A DNA stretch of 64,000 bases from Scylla paramamosain (lineage: Eukaryota; Arthropoda; Malacostraca; Decapoda; Portunidae). Shown here piece after piece: positions 1-13,720 of this stretch. The stretch's first letter is position 1, and every line of letters starts with the position of its first letter. The notes beneath the pieces are model-generated. The model was given only the letters and a program-made list of their open reading frames with translations, did not search any database and was not told where the DNA came from. Location: assembly GCF_035594125.1 (NCBI RefSeq), contig NC_087167.1, positions 2,130,001-2,194,000 on the forward strand, read 5' to 3'. Position numbers and translations under genes: made by a program.

Positions 1-1965
1 TCGCAGGGATAGGCTGGGTATGAAAGACCTCCCTCCCTCCCTCCCTCTCTCCCTCCCCTCGCGGACAAGTGTGTGTACATTGACTCTCCTCACAACACAG
101 CCTGACACCTTTGCACTCCTCCCTCTTCTTGAGTCTCGGAAAACCATGGAGTCGTTGTCTTGTCCCTCCCGTTATGCACATTTCGAAAAAGAAAATGTAG
201 AAGAAAATAAGCTTCCCTGGTTTTTACTGTGTGTCCATGACTTATAATTTCCTCCACCATTATAAAGGGAGGCGGGCAATTCAGCTAGATTATATAGGGT
301 CTTGAACCTTGAAAGTAAATAGAGGCAGCGTGAGTTCGTAAATTGCTCTCCCTCGCCTGGAATTCCATTAAGTTAGTGAGTGCAATTACGTTTCTTTTCC
401 TTCTCCTTTTCTTTTTATTTATCCAAAGTTCAATGATCAAATGGTCGCAAACAATCTTCCTTGATTCTTGATTCTACTGAGAGCCAGTAATGGAAGCTGA
501 CTCAATCTTAACTGTATTGAATGTTAAGAACTTAGCATTTCCTTCAGACGTATTTCACTTATCTTTAGTGCATCAGCTTAAGGCGCCATAAAAAGCTGGA
601 CTTCGAAAAGAGACACTACACTGTTCCTTGCCATAAAAACCCTACAACCTCACCTCGTAAACGTAGAATAATGAAGAATAATGAGCACCTTAATTAAGCC
701 ATAATGCGAAGACACAGCGAGACGTCTGCCTGAAGTAAATGTAGTATTCTTGATGAAGCCCCACGTGTACTAGAGGAGGACTCTTGGAGAGGAGCGAGGA
801 GCGGCGTTACCACTTCTGATAACACTACTGATATCAGACAGAGTCATAACTTGTTTTGACGTATGTTCTTGATATTAAACCCATTGTGAGCAAGGTATCT
901 CGATAAAGCTTGTACAAATAAATAAATAAATAAGAACTAAAACGAAAAGTGCAGTGAGGTAGCCATGATGTCCCGCCTCAACCATCGCCAGCAACCAGGA
1001 AGTGGCAGGCGAGAGGAGTCCTGGTATTTGGGGAGCGTGTTGCTGTAAATAACAATAATAATGCGCGTGGAATTTCCAGTCTGAGTCTCCCCTCACTGGC
1101 TGGCGGGACTCACAAGCGTCTGACCGAGAGATTCCCGAGCTTCCAGGAGTCGAAGAGGATTATGACACACAACAAAAGCCACGAACCGAAAGTGACAGCG
1201 ACCACAACTACAACATTCCTGCTGAAGATGATAAGAAGGGAGTGCAATAAAATATGTATGCAAAAAGAGGCTTGGTAGTCTCATCAGTATTCACTGCCGT
1301 CTTTGTTTTCCTGAAACTGTCCGTCGCGTCGCATAAACCCGGAAAAGGTTTGCCTAATGAGCGCATTAATGTCACTTCACGTCTAGTTTCTGCCAGACAG
1401 CGGCACGCAACACGCTCCTACTTCCTCGCGGTTCCAGTCACCCGCAGAGGACACTTTCCCACTCCAAATTATTATCTTTCTGTGACGTGTCTCTCCCTTT
1501 CCTCTCTGTCGGCCAGCAACCTTGTGTGGGAACTGATGGTCCCAGTAACGGGATAGCTTTTCCTTTCTATGATTTATTGCCTGGACTGTCTGCACCATAA
1601 TACGGAAGACAAGAACAAATTTATCACAACTGTATTCTATATTTTGTTATTAGCTGCTATCAAAGAAAAATCTATGAGCAAGATACCAGTATGCGCCGCC
1701 ATCTTTCAATTATAAATAATATATAACAAAAACATGTAAACTGTTTTCATTTGTTTTAGTTGGTTAATTAGGTAGTGAATTAGTTAATTATTTAGTTAGC
1801 TAGTTAGGTAGTAAGTAAATTAGTTAGCTAATTAGGTAGTTAGTAAATTAGTTCGTTAGGCGGTTAGTAAATTAGTTAATTATTCTTTCAACTATATAGT
1901 TAATTATTTATTCAACTGTTTTTATATATTCACTTTCTTTTATTTTATTTTATTGATTTATGGAT

Positions 1966-2153
<188 letters not shown>

Positions 2154-3385
2154 TTTATTTGTATATTTTTTGCTAGACGCGAGCTAGGTGAGAATCTGTT
2201 CTGGCGTCTTTCATGATAATTTGGTCTTGATGAGGTGCAGCAGCCGAGAAGGAAGGCGAGGCTTGTAGGAAAAAGAGGGCGGGATGCAGGAGCCATTACC
2301 TCAGCCACAATTGGGACCATTAGGGGCGGGAATGAGGCACGTACACAACAGCGGGGAGCTTCTTCGAGGTGCGACGTTGATGATTTCGTCCGCCAGCGTG
2401 TCGACACGGGACGAGACACTGCAGCGGATGAGTGGTAACAGTCGGTCAGCTGGAGAGGAAGTAAATATGTCTGTTTGTTATGTGTTCGCTACACCATTAC
2501 GAGTGAACAGTGCTGCGGTCCAGTTACTCTTTCCTTGTTCGGGGGAATGAGCAAGGAAGGGAGGGTGAGAGGCGCATGAAGATGGCATTTCCTTCCGGTA
2601 GCCTCTTCCTCTGTCATTACTTACTTCCTTCAGTTCTGCAGTAGCATGATTGAATTACTTTTTATTCAAGGAATGGGATTTTCGTTAACTCTGCCAGATT
2701 AGCGGGGTTACGCGAAACTGGCTGTGACTTAGCAACGAAATGAAAAGAGACGCAAGTTTATTTGGTGATGATGACTAAGACTGCCATTCGATTGTTGACC
2801 GTGTGTAGGTGGCGGACTCGTTGTGAGGGAGGGGAGGAAGGCAGCTCCCTTGCGGTCACCATCCATGCCGTTGCCCTTTTCACTTGGCTTTTTATCTTTC
2901 TTTTTCGTGTAAAGACGGACATATGCCACAACAAGAGCAGCAATGTTACACATACGTGCAATTAAAAAAACAGGTCGGGAAAATATTGCATATAATTAAG
3001 TAAACTCCTTATCTATCATTATTTTTCCTCGGACGCGGACACGAATGCATATTAGTTTAGGTGGTCCTAAGAAATTTTACATATTTTCTATTTAGTCATC
3101 GCACCTCAGGTCATCATATCCTGCCTTGATAACGTGATAATCCTGCCAGCCCCGCACCGCATGGCTTGGGTTTCAGCAGGTGTCTGGCGTAAATAATCGT
3201 CCATAACTGTGCACGTTTCTGCCAGATGTAGACTCTGCTAGATGGCGTTGAGAATAAAAGAAAAGCAACGTAGTCTTCATATATTTTCTTTCTCACTGTC
3301 ATCTCACAGTTACACGGTCAACACCGTCAGCATTACTGGCTTAGAGTTACCTCACGTTACCAAAACAGAAAACAGAAAAGAATAT

Positions 3386-3492
<107 letters not shown>

Positions 3493-3642
3493 ATAATTGA
3501 TAATCATAATGACAATAATTATACACCACTGCTAATGATAATTCCTTATTGTGAGCATCCTTTGCGTGTGGGAAGACAGTGACTCACATGATGCAATTAT
3601 CTTTAATTCTTAATTAGTTGATTTTATCGCTACTGATTGGAA

Positions 3643-3653
3643 TGTGTGTGTGT

Positions 3654-3720
<67 letters not shown>
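3643..3720. repeat. (TG)n microsatellite
   Basis: TG dinucleotides with one TCTG interruption near 3657. Confidence 0.97.
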
Positions 3721-3721
<1 letters not shown>

Positions 3722-5278
3722 CCGAATAACAATCAGCGAGCGCAGTTGTAAGTCATTGGCCCCTGACATTGAGCCCCTGAGCCATGAGTGCTCCAAGCAG
3801 TGGAGCGCCGAGAGGAAGCCAGACAGAAACAGCCGGGGAAGTCAGTGTCAACCCTTTAAGTGCCTGCTATAAACTCGGGAAGGTCAAGACAAGGACCGTG
3901 TGCTATTTTCACTCCCGGATTTCGTGGGCGGCGAGGCGGGTCAGGAGGGCAACGACGGATGGTTGTGGTGGGGGTGGGAACGCCGGACCCGTCTGACTGC
4001 CCATCACTGCCCCGACGGGACCCGCTACGAGGAACGAGAGGGAGGGATTCTTGAAACACCATAGACTTGTGACATCTCCTATAGAACAGTCTTGTAGTTT
4101 TCTCTCAGCTACCATCCTTCCCGTTAGTTTGCAAGCCACTCCTACCGGGCATTCGCTCTCATAGACAAGTCCGAGGGATGTGATTGCGCAAACATTTATG
4201 TAAAACGTAACGGGTCAGGACAGGTTAGGGGCGTAGCGGGGGCCCAAGGGTAGGGAGGAGTGATCAGCGGGACAGGAAGGGAAGAAGCGGGGAAAGCCTT
4301 AGAGAGATGGAAAGGGAAGGATGTTATACGTTGTGTGGGCGCATCTTTGTGGGGTCATTGCTCTCGAAAAATTTGAAAATCAGAGGCACCACGTGGTTTC
4401 CTGTCGCGTGGATGTAGATGTAAAGGGTTTGGTGTCTGTCTGCTCATGAGTCGAACGTGCTCCGCCTACACTAGCTCGTTACAGACTCGTTTCTCCTTAA
4501 AAAACTATTAAAAAGACAGTCGTTTATATCATCATCGTCGTCGTTGTCGTCGTCAGATTACACGGAGGTTATGTTCAATTTAGTCACTAAAACTAGAAGC
4601 CGATCCCACGTCCCCGTCAGTATAATCCCGTCGGTGCCTTGTGCTGGTTGCGCGATGTCATGGTACACTGGACATCTGTACTGATGTAGCGGTGAGCTGG
4701 GTTGGAGGAACGGGAAGGACTTGGTAGTGAGAGGGAGAAGTTTCAAGTTGGCTCTACATTTGTTGCATGTTAATGTGTCAAAATTGAATAATTCATTTGA
4801 TCTTCCTCTGACATTAACATACATTAGTGTCATGAGTTACTTTTACTTTCCTTTCATGAAACTACAAACCAGCAACGACATTATTACTTAAGAATTGCAT
4901 CGTATACACAAAGGGATTATCATTAACTTGATACTCTATAAAAAAAAATACATGTTTAAAATGTACGTCAGTATACCAGCGAAACATTTTGAGAATATGG
5001 TTATCATTTTGGAACGTTTCATAATTGATCGAGATCTGAACTCTCGTCTCCACTTGAGTAAAATGATTCCTTAATCTTGTGACGGAACAGGTTCTCCTCG
5101 CACTCTTATGAAGGAGGAAGTTTTTATTTTTATTATATACTCAAGTATAATGAACAGTTGCTAAATATATTGCTTTTTCACTCGGCTTCATTCCTTCATT
5201 TTCTCCCCCTTCTCTTCCTCCTCCTCTTTCTTCTCCTCACTTTCATTCTCCACTTTCTCTGTTTCCTTCATTTCCATC

Positions 5279-5288
5279 ATGATCATGG

Positions 5289-5323
<35 letters not shown>

Positions 5324-5450
5324 GTCATCGTCATCGCTATTTTCCTCATCTTTAACTTGTTCTTGTTCTTGTTCTTGTTCTTGTTGTTGTTGTTGTTATG
5401 CTTCTTCTTCTTTTCCTCCTCCTCCTCCTCCTCCTCCTCCTCCTCTCCAT
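5279..5450. repeat. Compound trinucleotide array (CAT, TTG/TTC, TCC)
   Basis: CAT units about 5289-5330, mixed TTG/TTC about 5357-5400, TCC about 5416-5450; pyrimidine-rich flanks extend to about 5880. Confidence 0.9.
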
Positions 5451-6740
5451 TCTTCTATCATTTTCTTTTTCATGTTCTGTTTTCTCATATCTTCTTTTCC
5501 TTTCTCTTTCGTCTTCCATTCTTTCTTCTCTTATTATTTAACTGCGTTATTCTTTTCTTATTATTGTTTCGCTATGATAAATTTTTCGAAAGGTTTAATG
5601 ATAGCCGCGCACAGTACTTCATTATTCCTGACCATTTCCATTTGTCTCACACACTCCAATTACATTTATGGATAACCATTTTTCCAGTCGTATTTTTTTT
5701 TTTACACGTATATTCTTATAAATTTTGTTGTTGTCCCTTCGTTGTTTCTTTTCTCTCTCCACACAATGTCCTTGGCTCATTTTTCACTCCTCTCCCACTC
5801 CCTCATCTCCTTTCTTCCTCCTTCCTCTACTCTCCCCCGCCGGTAACCCTTCACTCCACCTCGCCACTCCGCCTCGTGTCCCTTTGGCTCCCTTCAGCTC
5901 TTGTGACACGACACGTTACATGGCTCGGGGTGTTAGATTTGCCGGCTGGATGATCGACTCTCGCGATATCTTGCCATCACTAATTTCCTCGCAAGCCTTC
6001 GGAAGCTTTACAACGTCCAATCCTCTATAGTTATTAATTGTTCGATAATTTTACAGTGTCCAAACAACTTGATAGTTTTATTTTTGCGATTCGTAAAGGA
6101 CTTTATTGTGTGTTGCGAGTTTGTACCACACACTTTCCGATAGTTTGTTTTACACCCAGAGAGGCTGGTGTGTACGCGTGTGTGTATGTGTGTAGCTGCA
6201 TGTGTGAGTGTGTGTTGTTCAGAAGGGCCGTGTGTAAACGAGCCCCTCGCGTGTTGACTGGACTAACATGTGCTGTCGGTGTGATCACATCGGGAGAACC
6301 TTAGAGGCGGTCATTAACATTTTCGAAAGCCGCGGAGTGTTTTACAAGATGGCTTGATTACATCCTCCGCGTGTGTGCTCTCTCGGTAGTCGAGGGCGCT
6401 CTTCACTGAGGCTGTGAGTGATCAGAGTGATTGGAGAGTCATATGGATATTGTCTTCTTCATTTTTAGTGTATTTTTTTTTATTCCTATGTCGGTATCTA
6501 ATCCAATTTGATGTTTATTATATTGATTTTATGTCACAGCAACGAATCAGCGCCGTTCATAACACAATTTTTTTTTATTGTCTTCATTAACATAATATTC
6601 GTATATGCATAAATATGTTGTAAAGCTGTTTGTAATTAGATTATTTTTCATTGTCACAATCAAACCTAATGTTTTTTTTGTTTTTTTTGCTTTGTCAATG
6701 CAACAACAATCTCATTGATAATGATTTTTGATGACGATGA

Positions 6741-6787
6741 CAGTGGTAGTAGTGGTGGTGGTGGTGGTGGTGGTGGTGGCGGTGGTC

Positions 6788-6820
<33 letters not shown>

Positions 6821-6821
6821 T

Positions 6822-6883
<62 letters not shown>

Positions 6884-6886
6884 ATG

Positions 6887-6954
<68 letters not shown>
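6741..6954. repeat. Compound trinucleotide array GGT-GCA-GTA-ATA
   Basis: Consecutive blocks of GGT (about 6751-6786), GCA (about 6788-6805), GTA (about 6806-6882) and ATA (about 6886-6954). Confidence 0.95.
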
Positions 6955-6955
<1 letters not shown>

Positions 6956-7453
6956 GTAAAAACACCAACAACAGCAAGCTCAACAATAAAAAATAACAAC
7001 GAAATAACCTTAACCAACAACAAAGAAAGCACCAAATTTCCTCTTTGTTCTTCCTCCCATTGCAAATCACGTACCCGTAGACACAGACCATCCACACTAA
7101 CGCTGGCGAGACTGGAACACTGCTATCGGTGACAGGCCGACCCCGCCCCTGTTGCATTGCGACCCCGGCTTTCCCTTGTCGGCTGAACATTTGTTATGAG
7201 ACACCATCCCCCCACCCGCGGGAGGCCCCCTGCCCGTTAGGTTGGCGGTCACTTCTCTCTAAGGAGGTCACGCAAGGTCTTGGACGTTTCTGAGATGCCC
7301 GTATGGAGTTGCAGCTATAAAGGACTGAAAAAAAGGCATTGAGGGAATGGAGGAGCTGGTAATGCTAGTCCCAGCCGGCTCGTAGTAACCTTGAAACAGT
7401 ATGTTGTATTTTTGTATGTAGTTGTAGTATTTGTTTTAGAGTTGGAAATATGG

Positions 7454-7456
<3 letters not shown>

Positions 7457-7532
<76 letters not shown>
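7457..7532. repeat. (GA)n microsatellite
   Basis: Pure GA dinucleotides, 38 units. Confidence 0.98.
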
Positions 7533-7534
<2 letters not shown>

Positions 7535-9030
7535 CGGTCAGTCAGCCAGATAAGCGTAGTCCCTTCATTAAAAACCTTCTGTCCTCGCCTGTACATCCTT
7601 GTCTCCATCCAATGCCGGAGTTTATCATCCTTTAGTAAAAGAGGCACGTGCGATGATGAAATAGCGTTGGGAGAGGCAGAGAGTGCCCGGACATTTCCTG
7701 CAGCTTCCCTTGTTCTCCACAGCGCCATGGTGTCGGCAGAAGAGCCGGTGTGGTGTTATTAACCTGGTATGCAGACGATGTTCGGTGCACGCCGCCGGCC
7801 ATGACTGGGTTGAATATAGTAGTACTACTTCGCTTTTTTTTTCCTTCGCCCGAGTACCGTTTTAATAATAGTCTGCTTATCCCATACGGAGCCGGCGAAC
7901 TGAGCAGGGATAGAAAGACCTGGAGCTTCTTTCTTCTCTCAGCTTCCTATTCTTTGTGTTGGCAACGATCTTAAAAATATAAAGTCAGGCTTCAAAGTTT
8001 ATGTGCGTGATGGTGATAAAGATAAGAGCGATCTATTGTTACCAACGGAAAAATTCTAATTCTCCAAATCTGCATTGGAGCTAACGGTAAGAAGGAAGGA
8101 GGGAGGAGGACGAGGGCTAGTGACGTGCTATGAATTAGATGTGGCTGAGTGGTTGGTGCAAAAAGAAGAGATGACTAAGGCGCAGGTACTGTGATCAGAA
8201 AGCAAGATGAGGATTTGATTGAGGTCCTCGCATCATAAGGTTAAGGTCAGAAGTTCCAGTGGGAGAGAAATGGAAGCCTTGCGTGAATATACCGAGTTTG
8301 CCCGAAGATGATTAGTGGAGGGAAGAGCAACAGGAGACAGCAACACTCCAATGTGGTCTGTGCCTCAAGGCTTCAATGATGGCGGGACGAGTCTTCTGGC
8401 GCCGAGTTATTACCAGGGTTAGGATGGCGGCCTGAGCACCGTGGAGAGCAGTGGTAATATGAAGTACGTACATGCATTCCTAGCGAGAAAGTGCACATTA
8501 TCATAGTATATCGCATTTCCTTTTATTACTGGATTGTCGTGCGGAATGACAGTTGAAGAATAAAGGAAATTGCACAATGTTCTTGCCTTGTTTGCTGGAA
8601 TTTGAGGATGTGTTGATGCGTACAGTGTCACTCCTTCTACGGATCCAGAAAAATTATACGTGTCACTTCCATCTGCAGAAGAGAACGCGAAGAAAAAAAA
8701 AAATAAGCTAAAACATGACGTTACAACTTATATCAACAACGTTCATATAACTTTTTTCTCATATATTTCTTTTCCTTTCTTTCGTTCTGGAATTACCTTT
8801 CCCGGGCGACATGATGTGACGCGGAGAGTGTTGAGCGCACACGGGCGGGGTGGGGGGAAGTCCTACATATTATGGTGATAGATGACGGTGGCGCTGCGTG
8901 TCTACCGTGCAAGATGAGGCTCCTCCCTGTCATTGCGGAGTTAAGTGGGCAGGTGTGTGTGGTCGGTCCCTCACCTCTCCCACACTCCCAATCTCCTGCT
9001 TCTTCTTTTCTTCTTTATACCTGTTACTTG

Positions 9031-9606
9031 CCACCTCCTCCTCCTCCTCCTCCTCCTCCTCCTCTTCCTCCTCTTTTTTCCGTGCTCTTTTTATTCTGAA
9101 TCAGTATTTTTTTCTTTTGTCTCCTCCTTCTCCTCTTCCTCCTCCTCCTCCTCCTCCTCCTCCCCTTCCTCCTGCTTCTCCTTCTCCTTTTCCCTCTCTT
9201 CCTCCTCCTTCTTTTCCTTCTCCTCCTCCTCCTTATCCTCCTCCTCCTCCTTATCCTCCTCCTCCTCCTCCTCCTCCTCCTCCTCTTTCTCCTCCTTCTC
9301 CCCCTCCTCCTCTTCTTTCATATATTCGTGTTCTTAGTGTTTTGTTGTTGTTGTTGTTGCTGTTGTTGTTGTTGGTGATGGTGGTGGTGGTGGTGGTGGT
9401 GGTGGTGGTGGTGGTGGTAGTGGTGGTCTTCTTCTTCTTCTTCTTCTTCTTCTTCTTCTTCTTCTTCTTCTTCTTCTTCTTCTTCTTCTTCTTCTTCTTC
9501 TTTTTCTTCTCCATCTTCTTTTTCTCCATCTTCTTCTCCATCTCCTTCTTCTTCTTCTTCTTCTTCTTCTTCTTTTTCTTTTTTCTTTTTTTCTTCTTCT
9601 TCTTCT
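9031..9606. repeat. Compound trinucleotide array CCT-TTG-GGT-TTC, ~575 bp
   Basis: Imperfect CCT/TCC blocks (9031-9315), TTG (about 9341-9373), GGT (about 9376-9426) and TTC (about 9428-9606). Open frames across it are repeat translations. Confidence 0.95.
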
Positions 9607-11821
9607 GAGTCATCTTCGTCCTCGTCTTCTTATCATCATCTGGTGGGCGGTGTCACGTTTCGGTTGACATGGAAATAAAGTTAAGGCGTGAATCAGGACG
9701 CCCGGACCGCCCAGCCTTGAGGGTTAAGACTGGCCGCCCCTTTGATGCTTTGACTGAGAGATTATCAAAAGCCGCTTAGCTTACACGGAGTTGCTCTTTG
9801 TTATTCAATGAGCGCGCTGGGAAGATACCACAAGAAAGAAAAATAACTGACAGGAGGTAAGGATGCAGTACGAGTATATAATGGTTATTAAGCTTCTCAC
9901 GAAATTGTTCATTATAATTCAATAAAGGCATCTGCAAGGTAACGGAAGGGAAAAAAGATTGACTGGAGACAATGAGTTATTTAATAGTCTCAAGGTTCAA
10001 GGTTCGATAATTAACTTCCATGTAATGTTTTGATGCGAGTTGTGCTTGTTAATATGTGATCCTTCCCTTCTGCATGGCTGAGGTATGTTAACGGGTCTTG
10101 CTGGTGGAACTTACTTGTTGTTTGTTGCCCGTTATTTTTTCTGTATTAATATTGATAATAGTACACGCCCAATCCTTTCCGGGGTCTTCGGAGCATCTTC
10201 ACCTGGAAGACTAGCGGCTGTGCTTGTAGTACTGATTTGGTCATGAATTGCTTTATCAGCGTACGTGTAGCGACGGCAATGCAAGATGAGAGCACTGAGT
10301 CGCCTGATGAACGATGCAAAGATGGTCACAAAATATTCTGTGTATTTAACTTTCTGGATGTTTCTGTTTCTTTACCTTCCTATAACTTAAAATATTTGAA
10401 AGAACTAATATCAATAAATCTCCAGAACTAAATTAATACACACGAATGACATTCTTTTTCTATTCACTTTTTTGGGGAGGGGAGGGGGCGAAGGAGCGGG
10501 AACTGGACAAAGCAGTTTTTGTAGCTCTTGACTATATATATAGATAAAAAAAAAAAAAAAAACATGTAAAAAGATCCAGTTATTGAGCAGACTTTTTATG
10601 AACTCTTTAAAATCGTACCCTACATTTTATAGCGGGATTATATCAGGAACCACACTAAAGAAAAAATAATGATTTCCACACTTCCTTGCTCTGTTCTCAT
10701 AACTCTGCGGGTTGGCCTCACCTGCCCACGTGTGCGCCTTTGTTCAAACAGTCTCCAGGTGGGGCATCGCCATCTTGTATGAGAAGAGGCCATAATAATA
10801 GTGATCGAGTGTCTGCCCCACACAGCTAACGGGATGGGTTCAGGATGCGTGCTTGGTGTTAAGTGGGCAATTTTTCCCTAGTTAAACACTGAGGAGTTTG
10901 AGTTATACTGAGGAGAACATATGAGCTTATTGTAGCCTCTTCTAAGCTACTCTGGATTGTTGTTGTTGTTGTGTATGATTGTCGGTGAAGGGCTTACATT
11001 TTGCGATGATTAAGATTTAGTATTAGAGCAACTGTGGCAATAGTTACATTGTTGCCAGCGGGTCATCAAATAGAAAAGATATTAACTATATATCGTAAAA
11101 CATAATCGGGAAGTGCAGTCAGTATCCCAAACATTACTTGATTGAAATATTTCCAGTAGTGAATAAATTCTGAGTTAGAAAACAAGTGTAGGATGCAAGT
11201 AGTAAAATATGTGTTTCTCTCCCCGCTGTGCCTGACACTCTCTGGGCCACTCCTTACAGCCTGCACTCCTCCGCGTGGTGCGTGTAGCTGAATCACAACA
11301 CTTCAGCTCCCGAGTAGTATTCACAGCAGCGTGTAATAGTAAACCCTTCGCGCACCAGTTCTAGAGATTAGCATAAAAAAAAAAAAAATAGACAGAGCCT
11401 AACTTTACAAATGACTGAAAATATTGATGTTCGTAATCTCTGCCATAGTGCTGAAAGAAGACTATATTAACACTATTTTTCTTATTAGATTAAATTGATA
11501 TCGACATTAATTCACATATTTATATTATTCTTTCTGTTGACATATGTAAGATTCTGGTTGTAGTTCGTAGATCCCGTGATAAAAATTATTTCTCAAGAAG
11601 GGAAAATAGCAGACATGCCGCGGCCACCTGCCTGCGCAAGGGGTCACTGGCCTCCAGGATACCCAATGTTGTTGCGCAATGGTTTCGATTTCACGCTCAA
11701 GGCTGAGGGTCGGGATGACTAGAATAAAATTTGCAGAGTAACAAGATTACGTGGTGAAGGTCCGCCCTCCCCCATCGCTGCTACCTCGCTCACCGGGCAG
11801 TGTGAGAGTAATAAGTGGTGT

Positions 11822-11857
11822 GAGGAGGAGGAGGAGGAGGAGGAGGAGGAGGAGGAG
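11822..11857. repeat. (GGA)n microsatellite
   Basis: Twelve GGA units. Confidence 0.95.
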
Positions 11858-11945
11858 TTGTATGTTCTTTACGAGCCTTGCTTGTTTATGTTGGATGTGG
11901 AAATTGTTTTTTGATGCTCCTTCCGGCAGGTAATAAATGATAAAC

Positions 11946-11947
<2 letters not shown>

Positions 11948-11985
<38 letters not shown>
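11948..11985. repeat. (AC)n microsatellite
   Basis: Pure AC dinucleotides, 19 units. Confidence 0.97.
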
Positions 11986-11987
<2 letters not shown>

Positions 11988-12520
11988 TAAATTAATTAAA
12001 TTGCTTGACATTAAAGCAAATCCCAGTATTTAACTAATTAATTTCGTTCAGCAAAACAATTGTTACTTTAGTGTATTAAGTACTACTTAATTTCAAACAA
12101 TGAAAAATTTTAATGAAAAAAAGGGTAATTGTGACTTATCGCGCCCACTAAGGACTACTTCGTGGACTCTGTCAAGATGGATTCCCTCTCCAGAGCACCA
12201 GAACACAAGTAATGGAGCGGCTGAGCTTCACCGCAGCCCCCTCGTCTTGCTGGTTGTAAGATTCAGACTCCGGCAAAGTTTTAAGCCAGATAAATGTAGC
12301 AAGAATGACTGAGCGACTCAGATCTGTCATCACTATCTTGTTAGTGGCTTATCAGAGCCAATTCCTTGCAGATGTGATTAATAACTCAATTATATAGGAT
12401 ATTAATAAGCTCAGTTCATATGAAAGAATGCGGAGAGAATCTTCCATTTATAGAATACTTTTTTAAAGCCGCCTGTACCAATGCAGACGTTAAGGTAATT
12501 CCTGCAAGTAAATGTGACTC

Positions 12521-12672
<152 letters not shown>

Positions 12673-13634
12673 TATGAAAATTCAAAATATTATCTTCCTG
12701 TCAATAGACAATATCCAGGAATATTAATAAAGTCATCATTACAGTTAAGGACCGCACCAGTATGAACCGCTACAACGGTCAAAGTTAATGTTACTTCTTG
12801 TTTTCCTTATCTCTTTTCCTCCGGCGTCAATGCATCGATTCACTGTTCGCAGTTCAAAACTTTTTGTTAAAGCGAATTATTTTCATTAACACTTACTGTA
12901 GTTATTCGGATAGGCTTGCAGAAACAATACTACTAGAAAATACTACTAGAATACTACTAGAAAACAAAAGCAATAGTTTCCCTCCAAAGCAAGGCGTGTA
13001 TGGTTAACACAACGGTATGCACGCCTTTAAGCGTTAAATCAGGAATAAGATAACGTTCTCTGGGCCGCCGAACGCTAGTTTTGTCCGCATCGGTCCGCCT
13101 CCAGGCCCTCCCACCACACGGTCTTAAAAGTTTATCGCCGCCCTTATCTTCCTCCTCTGTGGCGGGGAAGATTTGCGACGCCAGGTTGTCTTCCACTCGC
13201 TATTTTCAGGGTGAATATGTACGATGATTTTGCAGTAAGTCTTATCCGGTCTCTCAATTAAATTAAACTACATATTTTTACTTCCACATTTTGTTGATAC
13301 AGAAAAGATATGCACATATGCAATGATTTTGTGCCTTCGTACAGCTTACAGGAAATCTTTGTAGTCCCTAATCCGCAACCTGCTTGACTAGTTCCTTTTT
13401 TATATATTTAGAGGAATTAACTCCCGCAAACCCCGGACCCCAGCCTTCATCTTGACCCAGAAAGGCTGCCAGCAGGGAGCGGCGGCTAACAGTGCTCGTC
13501 TCATTCCTTCCATCACCGAACTGACCATGCCCGCCATATTAGTTGTGTGCAACTCACCTTTTCTAGAAGAACATATCAGTATTAGTGATGACTGATGACT
13601 TTAATTATACTACCTATACCTGTGCAAATGTTTA

Positions 13635-13636
<2 letters not shown>

Positions 13637-13717
<81 letters not shown>
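13637..13717. repeat. (TC)n microsatellite
   Basis: Pure TC dinucleotides, about 40 units. Confidence 0.98.

Positions 13718-13720
<3 letters not shown>

Noticed and set aside
1740..1890. TTAGG-like stretch suggesting arthropod telomeric repeat
   Set aside because: It is a degenerate GTTA/TTAGT tetranucleotide mix with only scattered TTAGG, not a tandem (TTAGG)n.
5158..5953. 224-residue hydrophobic open frame rich in Phe, Leu and Ser
   Set aside because: It translates pyrimidine-rich low-complexity DNA. There is no domain and both ends are arbitrary.
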